64,000 nucleotides of DNA from Phytophthora colocasiae (lineage: Eukaryota; Oomycota; Peronosporomycetes; Peronosporales; Peronosporaceae). Shown piece by piece: positions 31,946 to 43,527 of the stretch; the stretch's first letter is position 1, and each line of letters opens with the position of its first letter. The stretch spans positions 1,426,001 through 1,490,000 of the forward strand of contig JAGKQI010000045.1 in NCBI GenBank assembly GCA_018806915.1, given 5' to 3'. Position numbers and translations under genes: made by a program. Under the pieces are notes generated by a model, which was given only the letters and a program-made list of their open reading frames with translations, was not told the origin of the DNA and made no database searches.

Positions 31946-34444
31946 CTAAGTGGTGAAGCTCATCATGTCATCATGTGTCACGGAGCTATCATCATTATCT
32001 GAAATTGGTTCTGCATACAACACCAAGTCAGGTACTGATGCTGCAATACAGCTTGGCTGAATGTACTCCAACGAAAGTCGTCTACCCAAACGAGCAAGCT
32101 CCAGCTGCCGAAGCTCCATTGTACTGTAGCTATTTGATTCATCGAAAATAGCATGACAAGTGCTCACAATTTCACCTGTACCACACAGCAAAACCCGCCA
32201 CGCCTTTTGTGTGTCCGCGTATCCAACAAATATTCCTCGTAAACTTCGATTATCCAATGTTTTTCGCTTTTCGGGTGTCGCTGTTGCCTGCAGCGATTTC
32301 GCGTGTGTCTCCGTCACGTACGTGTACGCAATTGAACCAAACACTCGAAGTAAACTGTAGTCAGGCGCCGTACCATGCCATCTTTCGAAAGGAGTCACTT
32401 CACTTCGATGTAGGGGGCTACGGTTTGCTACGTACACCGCCGCATGAACGGCTTCACCCCAGAACTGTTTCGGTAGCTGAGCAGCAATCAACATCGATCG
32501 GACTTTGCGGAACAGTACCCTGAATCGAACCTCCGCGCTGCCATTCTGCTCTGGTGTACGAGGTGTAGTTGTCCTACGAGCAATTCCTTTCTTGTTACAG
32601 TATGCGATCCAGGCGGGAGAAATGAACTCACCCTCGTTATCTGAGTTTACACCAATGATTCCTCGTCCGTGCTTGTTTTCAGCTTGTTCTACGTATTCCT
32701 GAAACTTTTGGAGAGCTTCCGATTTGTGCCTTAACAAGTACACAGTCATATATCCACTCCAGTCGTCAACGATGAGATGTACATAGCGTTTTCTTCCAAA
32801 TGAATCCACTTCAATGGCTCCTTTGAGATCTGTGAACACCAATCCGTTAACTTGCTTGGCATGATCGGTATTCGTGTTTTTGAAGGACGCCCTTTGTTGG
32901 TTTGCTCTTATGCATTCGTCACACACTGGAAATTCTCTTAGTTGGCGATCAGAAATTTGAATCCCTGTTGTGCTCCTTTGTTTAACCAACCTCGCAATAT
33001 TCTGATAGCCCAAATGACCCAAGCGAGAATGCCACAGCTCAATAGTACTCTGACCAACTCCAACGTAAGCGTGAACTTCAGATGTATTCTTTTGATTATG
33101 TTCAAACAGATACAGATCCACGTTCGGGTCAATCACCGACCATACAGTGATTCCATCCTTTTTGAGTGTTGCTCGATCTTCATACGTCTCCAGATCACTT
33201 CGGATGCCCTTCTTCCGTAGCTTCCGAACGCTCAACAAATTCTTGGCCAGTGCAGGTACAAAGTAGCAATTCAGCTCCAATGTCACAAAACCGCCGTTTT
33301 CGTCCTGCAGTATTACTTCAGCAGTTCCGACACCGCAGACTTTCACAGCTGAATCGTCTCCAAGCTGCACATTCGTGTCCATCTCCTCAATTGTACGGAA
33401 GTATGACTTTTCACTCGTCATGTGATGCGTAGCTCCGCTGTCCAGCACCCAATACTGCTTTTGGAGTGTTGCTTTACCACGTGGATCCACATTGAGAATC
33501 GTTCCGGTTACCTTTGGGATGATTGCGACGGCTCCCCATTTGACCTCCCTAGTAGCCTCAGCTACATTTGCACTAGCTGTCTTGTTCGTGTCTGTTTCTC
33601 CTCGTTCTTCGTCATGCCGCTGTTTCATGGGGCATTCTCGTCGAAGATGACCTTTCTCACGACAGTAGTAGCACACAGAGCTCTTGTTACTGCGTTGTTG
33701 GTAGGGATGGCTATGTCGCTGACGGTTGTTCCAGGGACGTTGTTTGGACCTTTGTTCGAATCCATTTGTCCCTACAGTCGTCGTATTTGCCACAGCCAGC
33801 GCTTCATTAAACTTCGCTGCTGCGATATTGGCTCCAACAATCTTTGAGGAATCTGTCCCGGTCTTCCTGGTGTCCGCCTCGAGTAGAAGCTTTGCCTGAA
33901 GTGTTGGCCAGGTTAGACTCTCTTGGTTCTGGCAAACGGTGACCAGATTGCTCCACGTACTTGGTAGCGAGTCCAGCATTTGTAGACACTTTTCAGCGTC
34001 ATCGATCGGTCTCTGAAGTCTTGATAACACCTCTGCTTTGTCTTCGAGCTCGTTAATGTGACTCTGCATGTCCGATCCGTCTTCGTACTGTAGTGAAATG
34101 AACTCTTTGCGCGCCCTAGCAATACTGACTGTACCACTTGCAGCGTACACGCGCTCCAAGTGTTCATACACCAGCCATGACCTGTCGTATTTCCCGACTG
34201 CTTTCACGGTTGCATTGTCCAGAGAGCTAATCAAGAGGTGAAGTGCCCGCTTATCGCGTCGAATGAAGTCGTCCTGGTCCCTTGGATGCCAGCGGTTATC
34301 GAATCGTTGAGTACTGGTTACAATATCCCAGACACCTTCGGTTTCGAGTAACGTTCGGATGCGAATCTTCCACGCTTGATAATCGGGCGTCCTAGAGTCG
34401 AAATTCCAGTTTTCCTTCCACGATGATTGCTTCTGCGCATACAT
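31946..34444 (-). CDS. copia Gag, protease and integrase
   Basis: An 832-codon frame from the ATG at 34444. The Gag part has DYQAWKIRIRTLLETEGVWD and a CCHC knuckle CYYCREKGHLRREC. The protease motif is WVLDSGATHHMTSEKSYF. The integrase begins with HSRLGHLGYQNIARL...CDECI and has the core acidic residues in FTDLKGAIEVDSFG, GVNSDNEGEFIS and PRTPEQNGSAEVRF. The frame ends at 31946 in a frameshift relative to the reverse transcriptase part. Everything else needed for movement is present. Confidence 0.92.
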   Translation of the reverse strand: MYAQKQSSWKENWNFDSRTPDYQAWKIRIRTLLETEGVWDIVTSTQRFDNRWHPRDQDDFIRRDKRALHLLISSLDNATVKAVGKYDRSWLVYEHLERVYAASGTVSIARARKEFISLQYEDGSDMQSHINELEDKAEVLSRLQRPIDDAEKCLQMLDSLPSTWSNLVTVCQNQESLTWPTLQAKLLLEADTRKTGTDSSKIVGANIAAAKFNEALAVANTTTVGTNGFEQRSKQRPWNNRQRHSHPYQQRSNKSSVCYYCREKGHLRRECPMKQRHDEERGETDTNKTASANVAEATREVKWGAVAIIPKVTGTILNVDPRGKATLQKQYWVLDSGATHHMTSEKSYFRTIEEMDTNVQLGDDSAVKVCGVGTAEVILQDENGGFVTLELNCYFVPALAKNLLSVRKLRKKGIRSDLETYEDRATLKKDGITVWSVIDPNVDLYLFEHNQKNTSEVHAYVGVGQSTIELWHSRLGHLGYQNIARLVKQRSTTGIQISDRQLREFPVCDECIRANQQRASFKNTNTDHAKQVNGLVFTDLKGAIEVDSFGRKRYVHLIVDDWSGYMTVYLLRHKSEALQKFQEYVEQAENKHGRGIIGVNSDNEGEFISPAWIAYCNKKGIARRTTTPRTPEQNGSAEVRFRVLFRKVRSMLIAAQLPKQFWGEAVHAAVYVANRSPLHRSEVTPFERWHGTAPDYSLLRVFGSIAYTYVTETHAKSLQATATPEKRKTLDNRSLRGIFVGYADTQKAWRVLLCGTGEIVSTCHAIFDESNSYSTMELRQLELARLGRRLSLEYIQPSCIAASVPDLVLYAEPISDNDDSSVTHDDMMSFTT

Positions 34445-34470
34445 CTTGCGTTGTTCTTGGGCTCATAATC

Positions 34471-34646
34471 TTTTGAGTTGTTTTGAGTTGTTGTGGTGAA
34501 GCTGGAATGTTTTCGAGTGAGCAGATAGTTTGATAGGCATCATGTTGCCAGTCCTCGACCATTATTAGGTTCGAGGACGCTAGACTACTTCAGCTTTGAC
34601 AGATGCTGTTGCTTCGATGCTCTGAGCAACCTAACCTATTTCAATA
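34471..34646 (-). repeat. 5' LTR of copia element
   Basis: Identical by eye to 29527-29702. It is followed on the coding strand by ATTATGAGCCCAAG and the Gag start at 34444. Confidence 0.85.
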
Positions 34647-35640
34647 AGGTCAACCATCTCTTGCTGAAAGATTACGTGAAGTTTACCCGGAGCAGATGCG
34701 TGGACGTAGTTTGTTTCTCGACTTGGCGTCTTGGGGACGTCTTGAGGCTGTCAAGTACTTGTACAATAATGGATGCGATGATTCTGGGTTGGTTGGGAAA
34801 GCTTTTGCTGCTGCAGCAGGTGACGCACAGAGAGACGTTGTCAAGTTCTTGGTTGGCACTGGCCGTGTGAATTCAGAGGCGTTCGATAAGGCTTTCAAAA
34901 GGGCATGCTACGGGTTCAAGACGATCGATACCGTGACGTTCCTGTACAATCTGAAATGGGCCTCACCGCAAGGAATTAACCGTGGATTCGAGTCTTCCAA
35001 TGATGTGGCGGTCATGAAGTTGCTCTACGAAAAGGAAAATATCTCGGACAAGGCCGTCGCTACTGCGTTCAAAAATGCTCTTGATCTTCACCTCATCGGA
35101 GATTCGGAGGTTATCCGATACTTGTCCAAGAAGCCGTGTATTTCATCTGAATTGATTGGCAAAGCGTTTGTGAGCGCCGCCCTTCGCCTGAACACAGACG
35201 TTGTGAATTTTTTGAAGGACAATGAGCGTCTGTCATCCAAGGCCATGGGACAAGCATTCGTGGAAGCTGTCAAACTTCACAAAGTGGACATGATGAAGTT
35301 ACTGTACGATGAGCGTCGCACCCCTGGAGAAGCACTTGTACAAGCACTCATGGAATCAGCCCACCGTAGAAGGATTGACCTCGTGAAGGACATTGTGAAG
35401 CTTCTCTTGGCTAGAGAGAATACTCGGCGGAATTTCATGCACGAGGCTTTCGTTGCGGCAGCTCGTCACGGTCAGATGTCTATTCTGGAAATCGTTCATC
35501 AAAGTCAAGTAGCAGATTTACCTTTGAAGGTGTTGAAAGATGCGCTCGATGTGGCCGGGGGAAACGGTAAGATCCAGGACTTCATCCGGAAGCTAGTGTG
35601 TGACCAGGTCTTTAACCCCTCCAAACCGGATGTAGCATAA
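34647..35640 (+). pseudogene. Ankyrin-repeat protein, copy 2, broken at both ends
   Basis: From about 34676 on it nearly matches codons 250-567 of the gene at 12596, with few substitutions (for example NNGCDDSGL for NNGCNDSGL). The readable frame starts at the internal ATG 34696. Its 5' part was cut by the copia element; a short diverged upstream piece remains at 29461-29521. At the 3' end piggyBac C begins at 35616, within the last codons, so the stop at 35638-35640 is element sequence and the natural KEIL end lies at 39940 on. Only a C-terminal fragment could be made. Confidence 0.88.
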
Positions 35641-38600
35641 TGCTACATAGTCAAATCTCTTAAGCTGAATATATTCAGCTTAAGAGATTTTTGACTTGAT
35701 TTTTGTATGGGTGTCCTTTCCTCCGAACACAGGGTATACAAACATCAAGTGCAAAAGTTGTTTCGTTTCTGTACACGTATTTTTATGTCCAGGCGAATAT
35801 AGATGCAAGTTTGTCGAAAATCAAAAAAATAACATTTAGCAGGTACTTTGGGATGCTGCGGCTGATGTGTATGCTTTCTTAAAGGAGAAGGTCCGTTCCC
35901 GCCCAAACGAGTGGCCCAGAGACTCTCAGCCCCGCCGCATTTTCCAAATCTGCCTCATTCAAGAATTTGCGGGCGGAGGAAGCAAGTCAAGCCACGAAAT
36001 GGTGAGTGCGCGTGGCAAGATACTACGAGACAGCGAGGTCACTGCCCGTGACCTGTCCTTCAAGTCTGTGTGGAGAGAGCTGAAGGCAGAGGGGTGGACG
36101 CGGAAGCCACCGCCACGTCGGAGCTTGGAGGACCGCTACAAGTATATCAGACCAGCGGGTCATGCGAACGGGACGGTTGGCATCGACTACTTTTTGGGCG
36201 ATGAGAGCGTGCTGGAGTACTATGCGAATGGTACGTTTATCAAGTGCGTTGCTGGTCAGCAGTCTTCTAACAAGCATTCTTTGACTACAGTGCTGAGGAA
36301 CCGGGCTGCCGCGTCTGCACGAGCGTCGAGCCGCTCTACTCGTCTTGATACTACCAACAGTACGTACAATGCTGCATACCACCCTGCATATTATGTTGCA
36401 TCTAATACCGTATGATATGTTGCATCTGATATTGCAGCTTTGCAACGGCGCCGTTCAAACTTTGCCCACGCTGCAGAGGCTACGATTCATGCGATTGCAT
36501 CTGTCAGTACCGTTGAAGCCGAAGGTAGAGACTGTCATTATCTGTAATCTATACCGTGACCAACAATATGGTTCGTTGTATGTATAGTAGAACATGAAGC
36601 TAGCGCAGCACCTCAGCTGACAGTTGAAGAGGATCTCTTGTCTGCAGAATCCGCTCCGACCACGCCAACCCGCTCTCGACCAGTCTCTCCGCTTATAGCG
36701 ACGTCACCTCACATTGACCGTGACGTACTAGAGGTAGCGGACGATGATACGCCATCGCTGGCGTCGGTATCGAGTGCGGGTGATGACTCAGCATGGGTTC
36801 CAACGGCAGACGGTGATGATGCTTCCGTCGCGACAGCAGACGACGATGACGCTTCTGTCGCTTCGATTGAAGTGCAAGATGGTACGTAGCATCTTATGCT
36901 GCATCATAAACTGGATCTAAGCTGAATATGTTCCGGATTCGAAGTATTGACATTTTTCTCTGTTTGGTATGTGAAGACGATGAAGATGATCTGAGCCTAC
37001 GGGGCAGCGAGCTACTATCAGACAACTACGACGGTTTGAATACTGTCGCCGCCGATGACGACGAAGACCAGTATGGAGCAATTGGGTCGGGTGATGAGGC
37101 TGAACACGATGATGTGGACACTGGCGAGTACGACTCTGATGAGGGTGCAGGGGCTCGATGCATGCCAGATGACATTGTGGATGATCCTGAGGAGACGAAG
37201 TCGGAAGTTGCCGCTGAAGTGCTTTTTGCCGAGCGCTGTTTGGAGAGCTTTGGAGGAATGGATGAAGTGCTTGCGGGTAACCTGCAAGATGCGGTGCTGC
37301 GAGGCATGGCGGCAACGGGTTGGGAGGACGTCGAGCAGCCGGACGTCTACGAGCACATGATGGCGCCCTACGAACCGGTCAACAACGCGACCAGCTACCC
37401 CGGCTTGCGTCAAGGCTATTCGGGTCCAACGGCGGAGGCATTGCGGCACGGTGACTCTCCAATGGTGCTGTTTTTCTTCTTCCTACCCGTTGTGCTGTGG
37501 CAGCATATTGCTGTCTGTTCAAATGAGTATCATCGGGAGATGTTGCCACTACGGATTGAAGCTGCGTATTTGCGTTACCGGAAAAAGCAACAGCGTAACA
37601 CTGATCTTCCCCGCAAGACTCGCCGAGACATTCAGCAAGAGCTTGAATCCATGAAGCCCATCATGCCCCACGAGCTTTGCCAATTTGTCGGCTTACTGGT
37701 CGCAAGGACGATTGCTCCAAACCGCGAGAAGCTATCCAACCATTGGAAGACAACTGACGTCGGGGCGATTTCGCGAGGCTGTTTCGGTTCGGTTCTGGCG
37801 CGTGATCGGTTCATGGAGATCTCTCGAAATATTCACTTCAACCCGAACAATGATCCTCGAGCGCATACAGACCGCGCGTGGAAGATAAGGAAGCTTGTCG
37901 AGGTGCTGCAACGGACCTTTGCTCGTGGGTATGTTGCGCCCTCACACCTGGCATTTGATGAAGCTGTGCTACCTAGTCGGTCGTCCTTCAACAAGATGAG
38001 AGTCTACATGAAGGACAAGCCCCACAAGTGGGGCACAAAGCTCTTCATGTTGTGCAGCGGCATCACTGCGTACTGCATTCGGTAAGTTTTTTTTGGACTC
38101 CGGTTCCATCTATGCTGAATTATGCAGTTTACTAACTATTTTTCGGTGAAACTATGCTGCATATGAACAGCTTCGAAGTTATACTGTGGAAAAAAGCAGC
38201 ATGCAAGCGACGCTCACAACCTGACATGAAGTCGGGCCCAGCTGCTGTGGTTAGAAATTTGCTGGAGGTGTTCGGACCCGAAGCTCGGAAGCAAGGCATG
38301 CGGCTGATTGTCATTGATCGATTCTACACATCGGTGGCGTTGGCCATCCAGCTTCTCCTCATGGGGTTTTACTGCGTTGGCACAATCATGACGAACCGCC
38401 TCGGATACTGCAAAGAGGTCGTTGAGAAGAAGAAGAGCCGTCCCCGGTCTGTAGAGCGAGGGTCGTTCAAGGTAGCTAGGTCTAAACTCGTCCCAAACAT
38501 GGCGGCAATTAGTTGGTGGGACTCGCGACCTGTCCACTTCCTGTGTACAGGTGGAAGCACAGAAATTGACAGAGTTGGCCGTCAGGATGGTGCGGAAAAA

Positions 38601-39935
38601 GTTGAGGTCCCATGCCCCAGAGTGGTGAAAGACTACCACGCCTTCATGGGTGGTGTGGACGTCCACAACCAGCTGAGGCTGCAACGCTACTCTCTCCAGC
38701 GCTCACTCCGTTTTCGGAAGTACTACAAGTCGCTAGCGCTGGGACTGATCGACTTAGCGATTGTAAACAGCTACATTGTCCACAAGGCCTACCACAAGAA
38801 CAAGACTTCAAAGCCCTTGACGTACGTCAAGTACATGATCAAGCTCCATCTCCAGCTGACACAACTTCGCGCTGCAGACATGTACGAAGGAAACACCTTC
38901 GGTTCGCAAGTCCATATCAGCGCGCCAGCGTACACTACTGTGCCAACTGGTCCCAGTCAACAATCAAAGCACGTCGCACAGCAGGTCGATGAGTGGCGCG
39001 ATCAGGACAAACAAGCCAAGAGACGTCAACGAGCGTGCAAAGTCTGTTCTGCCTTGCGCACCGACACCAAGCGAGCGTCAACGACGTCGTTCTTCTGGGT
39101 GACTGCAGTCAAATGGGACCGGTATTTCTCTGCATGAAAGGTCGCCGACAAGTCCGCGGACTTACAATGACGTGCTGGGATATATGGCACAACGAGTGGT
39201 CAAATGGAAAATTGATCCCTGTGGAGAGCGCGAAGCCAATCCGTATCCGTCGGAAGGCAGCTGATACGGCTTCAGAGCCACCATCAACTCCTGGTACTCC
39301 TGCTTCGCGCAAGAAGCGCCGCACAAGCCCGTAGATGCTAGGCTGCATATTAGACTGTTAGTAAGCTGCATAATATGCAGCCTTATCGTATATGTGTTAC
39401 CTTTTGACTAGCATTGATTCACGTATCTACATGTACTACGCTCGCTGAAAGTTGGTGTGTGCACATTTTCACACGTTCCGATCCTGACCTGCATCTTTGA
39501 TGCCTTGCTTACACACATGATATAGCGTGTCGAGTGTTGCTTTGCCAGCTGTATTCTTCTTCATTTGTAGTTTGTATTGTGCAAAGAATGGTTACGGACA
39601 CACCATGTGCTTGCGAGACTTGTAGGGGTGACACCCCTACTTCGCTTATGGCATTTTTGTATGGGAAGTATCGAATTCTGAATTTTGGAAAATGGAGACT
39701 ACCAGGGTTCATGTTTCTGTTCGTAGGGGTTGGTGAAGCGCCCTGTCACTTTCCACCGTACGCTGCATTATGCCTCTAAGCTTGCAGGATATGCAGCTTG
39801 TGTGCTACATTAGCACTGCTTTTTCACTGACCCGCCTGTGTTGCCATCCCCTAAACATTTTGGCATACAAACTCTAAGCTTAATAAAGTAGCATATGCAG
39901 TTTATATGTTCCTGAGAGCTCCCGGTCTGGAGGGG
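35616..39935 (+). mobile_element. piggyBac element C, 4.3 kb
   Basis: The ends are CCCCTCCAAACCGG and, inverted, CCCCTCCAGACCGG. It is flanked by TTAA (35612-35615, 39936-39939) in the end of ankyrin copy 2. The empty site is the TTTAAGGAGATAC at 14290-14302. A palindromic ATGTAGCAT/ATGCTACAT lies next to the left end, followed by a second one (AAGCTGAATATATTCAGCTT). The word TGCTGCATA and close variants recur in the ends and in three introns. Confidence 0.93.
35867..39334 (+). pseudogene. piggyBac C transposase, nearly intact
   Basis: A multi-exon gene. The first exon carries the module VWRELKAEGWTRKPPPRRSL followed by RYKYIRPAG and DYFLGDESVLEYY. Introns at about 36360-36437, 36882-36976 and 38082-38170 are clear from the GT...AG borders. 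After an acidic region (about 36970-37200) the transposase shows FDEAVLPSRSSFNKMRVYM (first D), LIVIDRFYTSVALAIQLLL (second D) and FMGGVDVHNQLRLQRYSLQR (third D). The cysteine-rich tail (CKVCSALRT...) is split by one frame change near 39095, then continues to TMTCWDIWHNEWSNGK. Apart from that, this is the best preserved piggyBac gene here. Confidence 0.87.
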
Positions 39936-39993
39936 TTAAGGAGATACTTTAAAGAGCCCAGATGTCATGGCGGATTTCTTAGCCAAGGTGTTG

Positions 39994-40020
39994 CTACGAA
40001 CGTCGTATAATACGACATAG
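39994..40020 (+). promoter_or_regulatory. piggyBac E-like 27 bp upstream of the PD-(D/E)XK-like gene
   Basis: These 27 bases, starting 32 bp and ending 6 bp before the ATG at 40026, are identical to the reverse complement of 28292-28318, the right subterminal part of piggyBac E. The stretch contains the near-palindrome GTCGTATAATACGAC. Copy 1 has the same sequence with two changes, split by the pogo insertion (14361-14379, 15402-15411). It may be a leftover element end used as promoter or leader; that role is an inference. Confidence 0.55.
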
Positions 40021-40777
40021 CTACCATGCCGCCCCACACCGCTGCCTCCCCTCGCGCCGACGCGCCATCAGATTCGTCCCGCACCGTCGACCTCGCCTAC
40101 CTGTGCCGCGGCGTCGTGGACGTCCTCGAGAAGGTCAGCGTGCGGTCTCGCGTCTCGAGTCTCCGCAAGGATCTAGCCAAGGCGCTCAAGGAGACCTTCG
40201 GCATTGAAGTCGTGCCCGCGCAGGTCAGCCTGAGGACGTTCGTCAAGGTCGACGGCGAGTGGCCTACAGAGGTAGATGCCAAGGACGCTACGACCCGCGT
40301 CACCGTGATCGACAACTCCGTAGCCACCGAGTTCGAGGGTGTTGGCGCTGAGGGTCGCGTGCACTTGCTCGTGGACGTGCCTAGCGAGGAAGAGGAGGAA
40401 GAAGAGAAGCCCCCCGCCGCACCAGAGGAGAACAACGATGACAAGGACACCTCGGCAGCGGATGATAATATCAGCGACGTCGAGACAGCGGTGGCCTGCT
40501 TCAACGCGGCCTTCAACAAGAGGGTCACAGACAAGGGGGATGAGCCTATCGCGTTCTCCGACGTCACGGAGGCACAGGCGACAGCAATGTACGAGGTAAT
40601 CAATATTGGCGATCATAATCATGTTTGGTCACGTCGCTACAAACACGTTAGATCACATGACCAAATCGCTTGGTCGTGTAGAGAGTCAATGAACTTTATT
40701 ATTTGTGTAGTTTAGCTCATAAGATACTACCGATTCAATCGCATTTTTCCATCACTGTGTGTCTATTTATTCGCTAC

Positions 40778-41381
40778 AAGACTGCAACCAGGGCGAGCTG
40801 GTGCTTTCCGCTACTAAGAACGCCGGTCTCCAAGTTCACCTCGGTATGTGGACGACCAAATGCCACGACTACTTGTTGCAGGAGAAGGCCAAGCTCACTG
40901 GTCCCATTGACTAGGGACTTTACGACGACAAAGTCATCGGGTTGCAGCGAGACGATCTATCGCAAGGAGATCACACCGCCGACACGGCCATCAGGTGAAA
41001 GAGATCCACAGCTACACCCGCAGCCGTGGCAAGAACACCCCCGTCACCATCACTGACGTGATCGACATGTACTACGACTACCCGCAGTTGTTCGACGTCG
41101 TGGACTACATCTCTGTGAATGAGTTCGCCTACTGGGAAGGTGTTGACGTGGACGAAGGCGTAGCTAAAACGCTCGACCGCATGCGTGTTGTGCGTGTGAC
41201 TGCGGCTAAGAAGAGCAAGCGCATGGTTCTGTCTGAAGTTGGTTGGAGCTCGGGCGGCTACAACTCCAAGACTGGCGTGTCGTCCCCCGCTAACCAGGTC
41301 AAGTTCTTCGCGGACTTTTTCCAGGTGGCTCGCTCGAGCAACACGGAGTACTACTGGCATTCGACTCGCAATGGCGCGTAA
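40778..41381 (+). pseudogene. Captured GH17 beta-1,3-glucanase-like fragment
   Basis: Read across a few frame breaks, this resembles glycoside hydrolase family 17: LVLSATKNAGLQVHLGMWTT, then DDKVIGLQ, then an open part from 40995 with PVTITDVIDMYYDYPQLFDV, VDYISVNEFAYWEGVDVDEG, and the motif VLSEVGWSSGG that holds the catalytic nucleophile glutamate in this family, ending EYYWHSTRNGA. The VGNE-type acid/base motif region is damaged. There is no signal peptide and no family-length N-terminus. It lies wholly inside the MULE, as captured sequence. GH17 enzymes act on cell wall beta-glucan in oomycetes. Confidence 0.78.
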
Positions 41382-41559
41382 CTAACGGTCATGCTGTGGG
41401 CCTTCCGTACTATCAAAAAGAAGGAGGTGGTTCCTCAGCCCCAAGCACCGGGGACATGTTGCATGGCATAAGTTAGAACTCCTTGTTAGTTTTGTGTATT
41501 AGTTGTCGTATCAAGTCCAAAATCAAGAAGAGTAAAGGATACAGAATTCCTCTCCAACT

Positions 41560-42052
41560 TTTACCATTCTTGTGCGCCTACCGATGCGAATCTATTGCGC
41601 TATGCTTGTGTTTCATCACCAAGTCGACTACCATGGTAACTCGTGTCAGTACGAATGGGTGAGACTCTCACTGAGAGTACTACCTTCATCTACAGAATGG
41701 TGTCGGTGGTCGAGTTGTTGCCATGGATTCATCTCCACTCCTCTCTCTCTCTGTAGCTCACCGCGATGAGTTGACCTACTTACAGTCATTCGCAAACTTG
41801 CACAATGCTGAATATCACGGACTCGATGTGTTGGTACGGCCTGACACAGACCGATGAGGGCTGCATACGTACGCTGGCGTTTTACGATCCGAGCAGCTAC
41901 CAAGCCTCTCAAATCGGCTACTGCGTTGCTGGAGGCGTGAGCTTCATGGCAAGTGCTTTCATGACCACTTTGGCCTCCAACACGACGGTTCGAAGCTGCA
42001 GCGCACAATTTTCTGTTTTGTAGCTACGCCTCGCTCACGGTGATCATCCGAG
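41560..42052 (+). pseudogene. Captured host gene piece, unknown product
   Basis: A coding-like stretch includes MLNITDSMCWYGLTQTDEGC and SYQASQIGYCVAGGVSFMAS. A likely intron with GTGAGA...CTACAG borders precedes it (about 41659-41695), so the capture was from DNA rather than mRNA. The family is not recognised; hydrophobic and cysteine-containing segments suggest a secreted or membrane protein. It is interrupted by the hAT remnant at 42061 and appears to go on at about 43001. Confidence 0.5.
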
Positions 42053-42060
42053 GCATCGAC

Positions 42061-42992
42061 CCAGGGCTCTCCAAATAAGTAGGGATTAGGGATTGACGGG
42101 GCTGGAGGCGTCTCAATCCCTTATTGATGAACGTACCCTTAATTGACAATATTATTGTCAGCTTCAACTTATAGGATACTATAAAGATCCGGTAAGAGTC
42201 GAGGAGTAAAGCAGTCCTCGAAACCTCTCCCGGTGGGCGTTATACCGTGCCGGGGACCACAGCCACTCTCATGCTGGCATTTCCGATTTTGCGAACCAAG
42301 TCCAACACTCTTCTACTCAACTTGTTCACCCTCGTCATCCATGGCTACCTTAGACCCTGGTCTCTCGAACAAGGAGATCTGTTCGTTGATGTATCGAGAC
42401 CAAACAAGCGGAGGAAGAACCTGCAACGGATGCAACACCTTCATCTTTCAGGACCGAAGTCGCTGCAAAATCTGCCAGTAAGAAGGCAAAACGGCGCCGT
42501 ATCCAAGAAGAACCGGAAACCAACTTGGAGACATCAGGCAAAAAACGACGGCGTACAGGAAAAGAAGTGATGGAGTCGATCAACATTCGAGCTGCACTGC
42601 GCGTAAAGGAGGCATCAATATACTCGGATCTCACGTGGTTGCCAGCCACTTCGGTACAAGTAGAGCGTCTTTTCTCCAAGATTAAGTGCATGCTGGGGTA
42701 TCTTCGGAAAAGCATCAGTCATGAGACGCTCGAGACCTTACTTTACCTGAAGATGAACTGGGACTTAGTGACGGACGAAGTGATTTCGAACGCCATGAAA
42801 CGCGCAGTTGAGGACGACAACGAAGAAGAAGCAGATCTCTAAAACCGTAGTTCTTAATCTGTAAGAAGTAGATAGAGACCCCCTTTTCAATAATTGCGTA
42901 AGTGCCAAATATTGAGATGGCCGCTCCCTCCCTTATTGTCCCCCTACAATAATACCCCTTTTTCAATAACAATACATTTTTGGAGACCCCTG
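42061..42992 (+). mobile_element. hAT-type remnant nested in the MULE
   Basis: The 932 bp element has ends CCAGGGCTCTCCAAA and, inverted, CAGGGGTCTCCAAA. It is flanked by an 8 bp near-perfect duplication GCATCGAC/GCATCGAA (42053-42060, 42993-43000). The coding remnant includes a short cysteine-containing N-terminal piece (42340-42483) and the hAT dimerisation region at 42590-42842 (LTWLPATSVQVERLFSKIK, LRKSISHETLETLLYLKMNW). The catalytic middle of the transposase is deleted. Confidence 0.8.
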
Positions 42993-43144
42993 GCATCGAA
43001 CCGTCCAGCTACAACCACGTCGTTCCTCGTCCTGTCAGCTTCTTCCTGAGTGATTCACGCGCTGCTGCGCTGTATTCTTGCTAGTCCATGTACTGAACGT
43101 GTAGACTGTCTGTAGTACTCTCTTACTGACTTGGTTACACCTGT

Positions 43145-43527
43145 AGTGTCTTGGCTCTCGGCTTTTGGGCTCTGATCATTCAGCAAGGGGCTGGGGTGGT
43201 GAACAAACCAACGCGGTTGAAATGCTTGGAGGGCTCCGTCATCGCCTTCATCTGGACGTTCTACATCGTCGACGACATGCTGCTCTTCGCGTACAAGGGC
43301 TTCAATGCCAGGGACTTTCGTACCTTCAACTGACAGTCAGTGCGGTCATTTGCTCCGTCTTCCTCGCATACGGGCTGCGAGTTCTGGCTCGCCTGCAGGA
43401 TTTCGAGAACCAGAAGAAGAGTCAAATGCCCAGTTCTTTGTCAGAGCGCATGATGAACCGCTCCTTCAATATGGAAACGCTAAGCGACGATGAAGATGGC
43501 GTTCCAGTTGTCCACGAGCCGAAGTAA
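43145..43527 (+). pseudogene. Captured membrane-protein gene piece
   Basis: Two overlapping frames with a break near 43325 together show membrane segments (VIAFIWTFYIVDDMLLFAYK, and LTVSAVICSVFLAYGLRVLA) and a polar tail ending DDEDGVPVVHEPK. It probably belongs to the same captured gene as 41560-42052, which would then be a multi-pass membrane protein. I do not recognise the family. Confidence 0.5.

Larger units (their letters stand above)
29527..34646 (-). mobile_element. Ty1/copia LTR retrotransposon, nearly intact
   Basis: The 5.1 kb element is read on the - strand. Two 176 bp LTRs (29527-29702, 34471-34646) look identical, and the 5 bp target duplication AGGTC flanks it (29522-29526, 34647-34651). 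It sits in the second ankyrin-type gene copy. Identical LTRs and nearly intact genes point to a young insertion. A purine run GGGGGAG precedes the 3' LTR on the coding strand. Confidence 0.93.
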
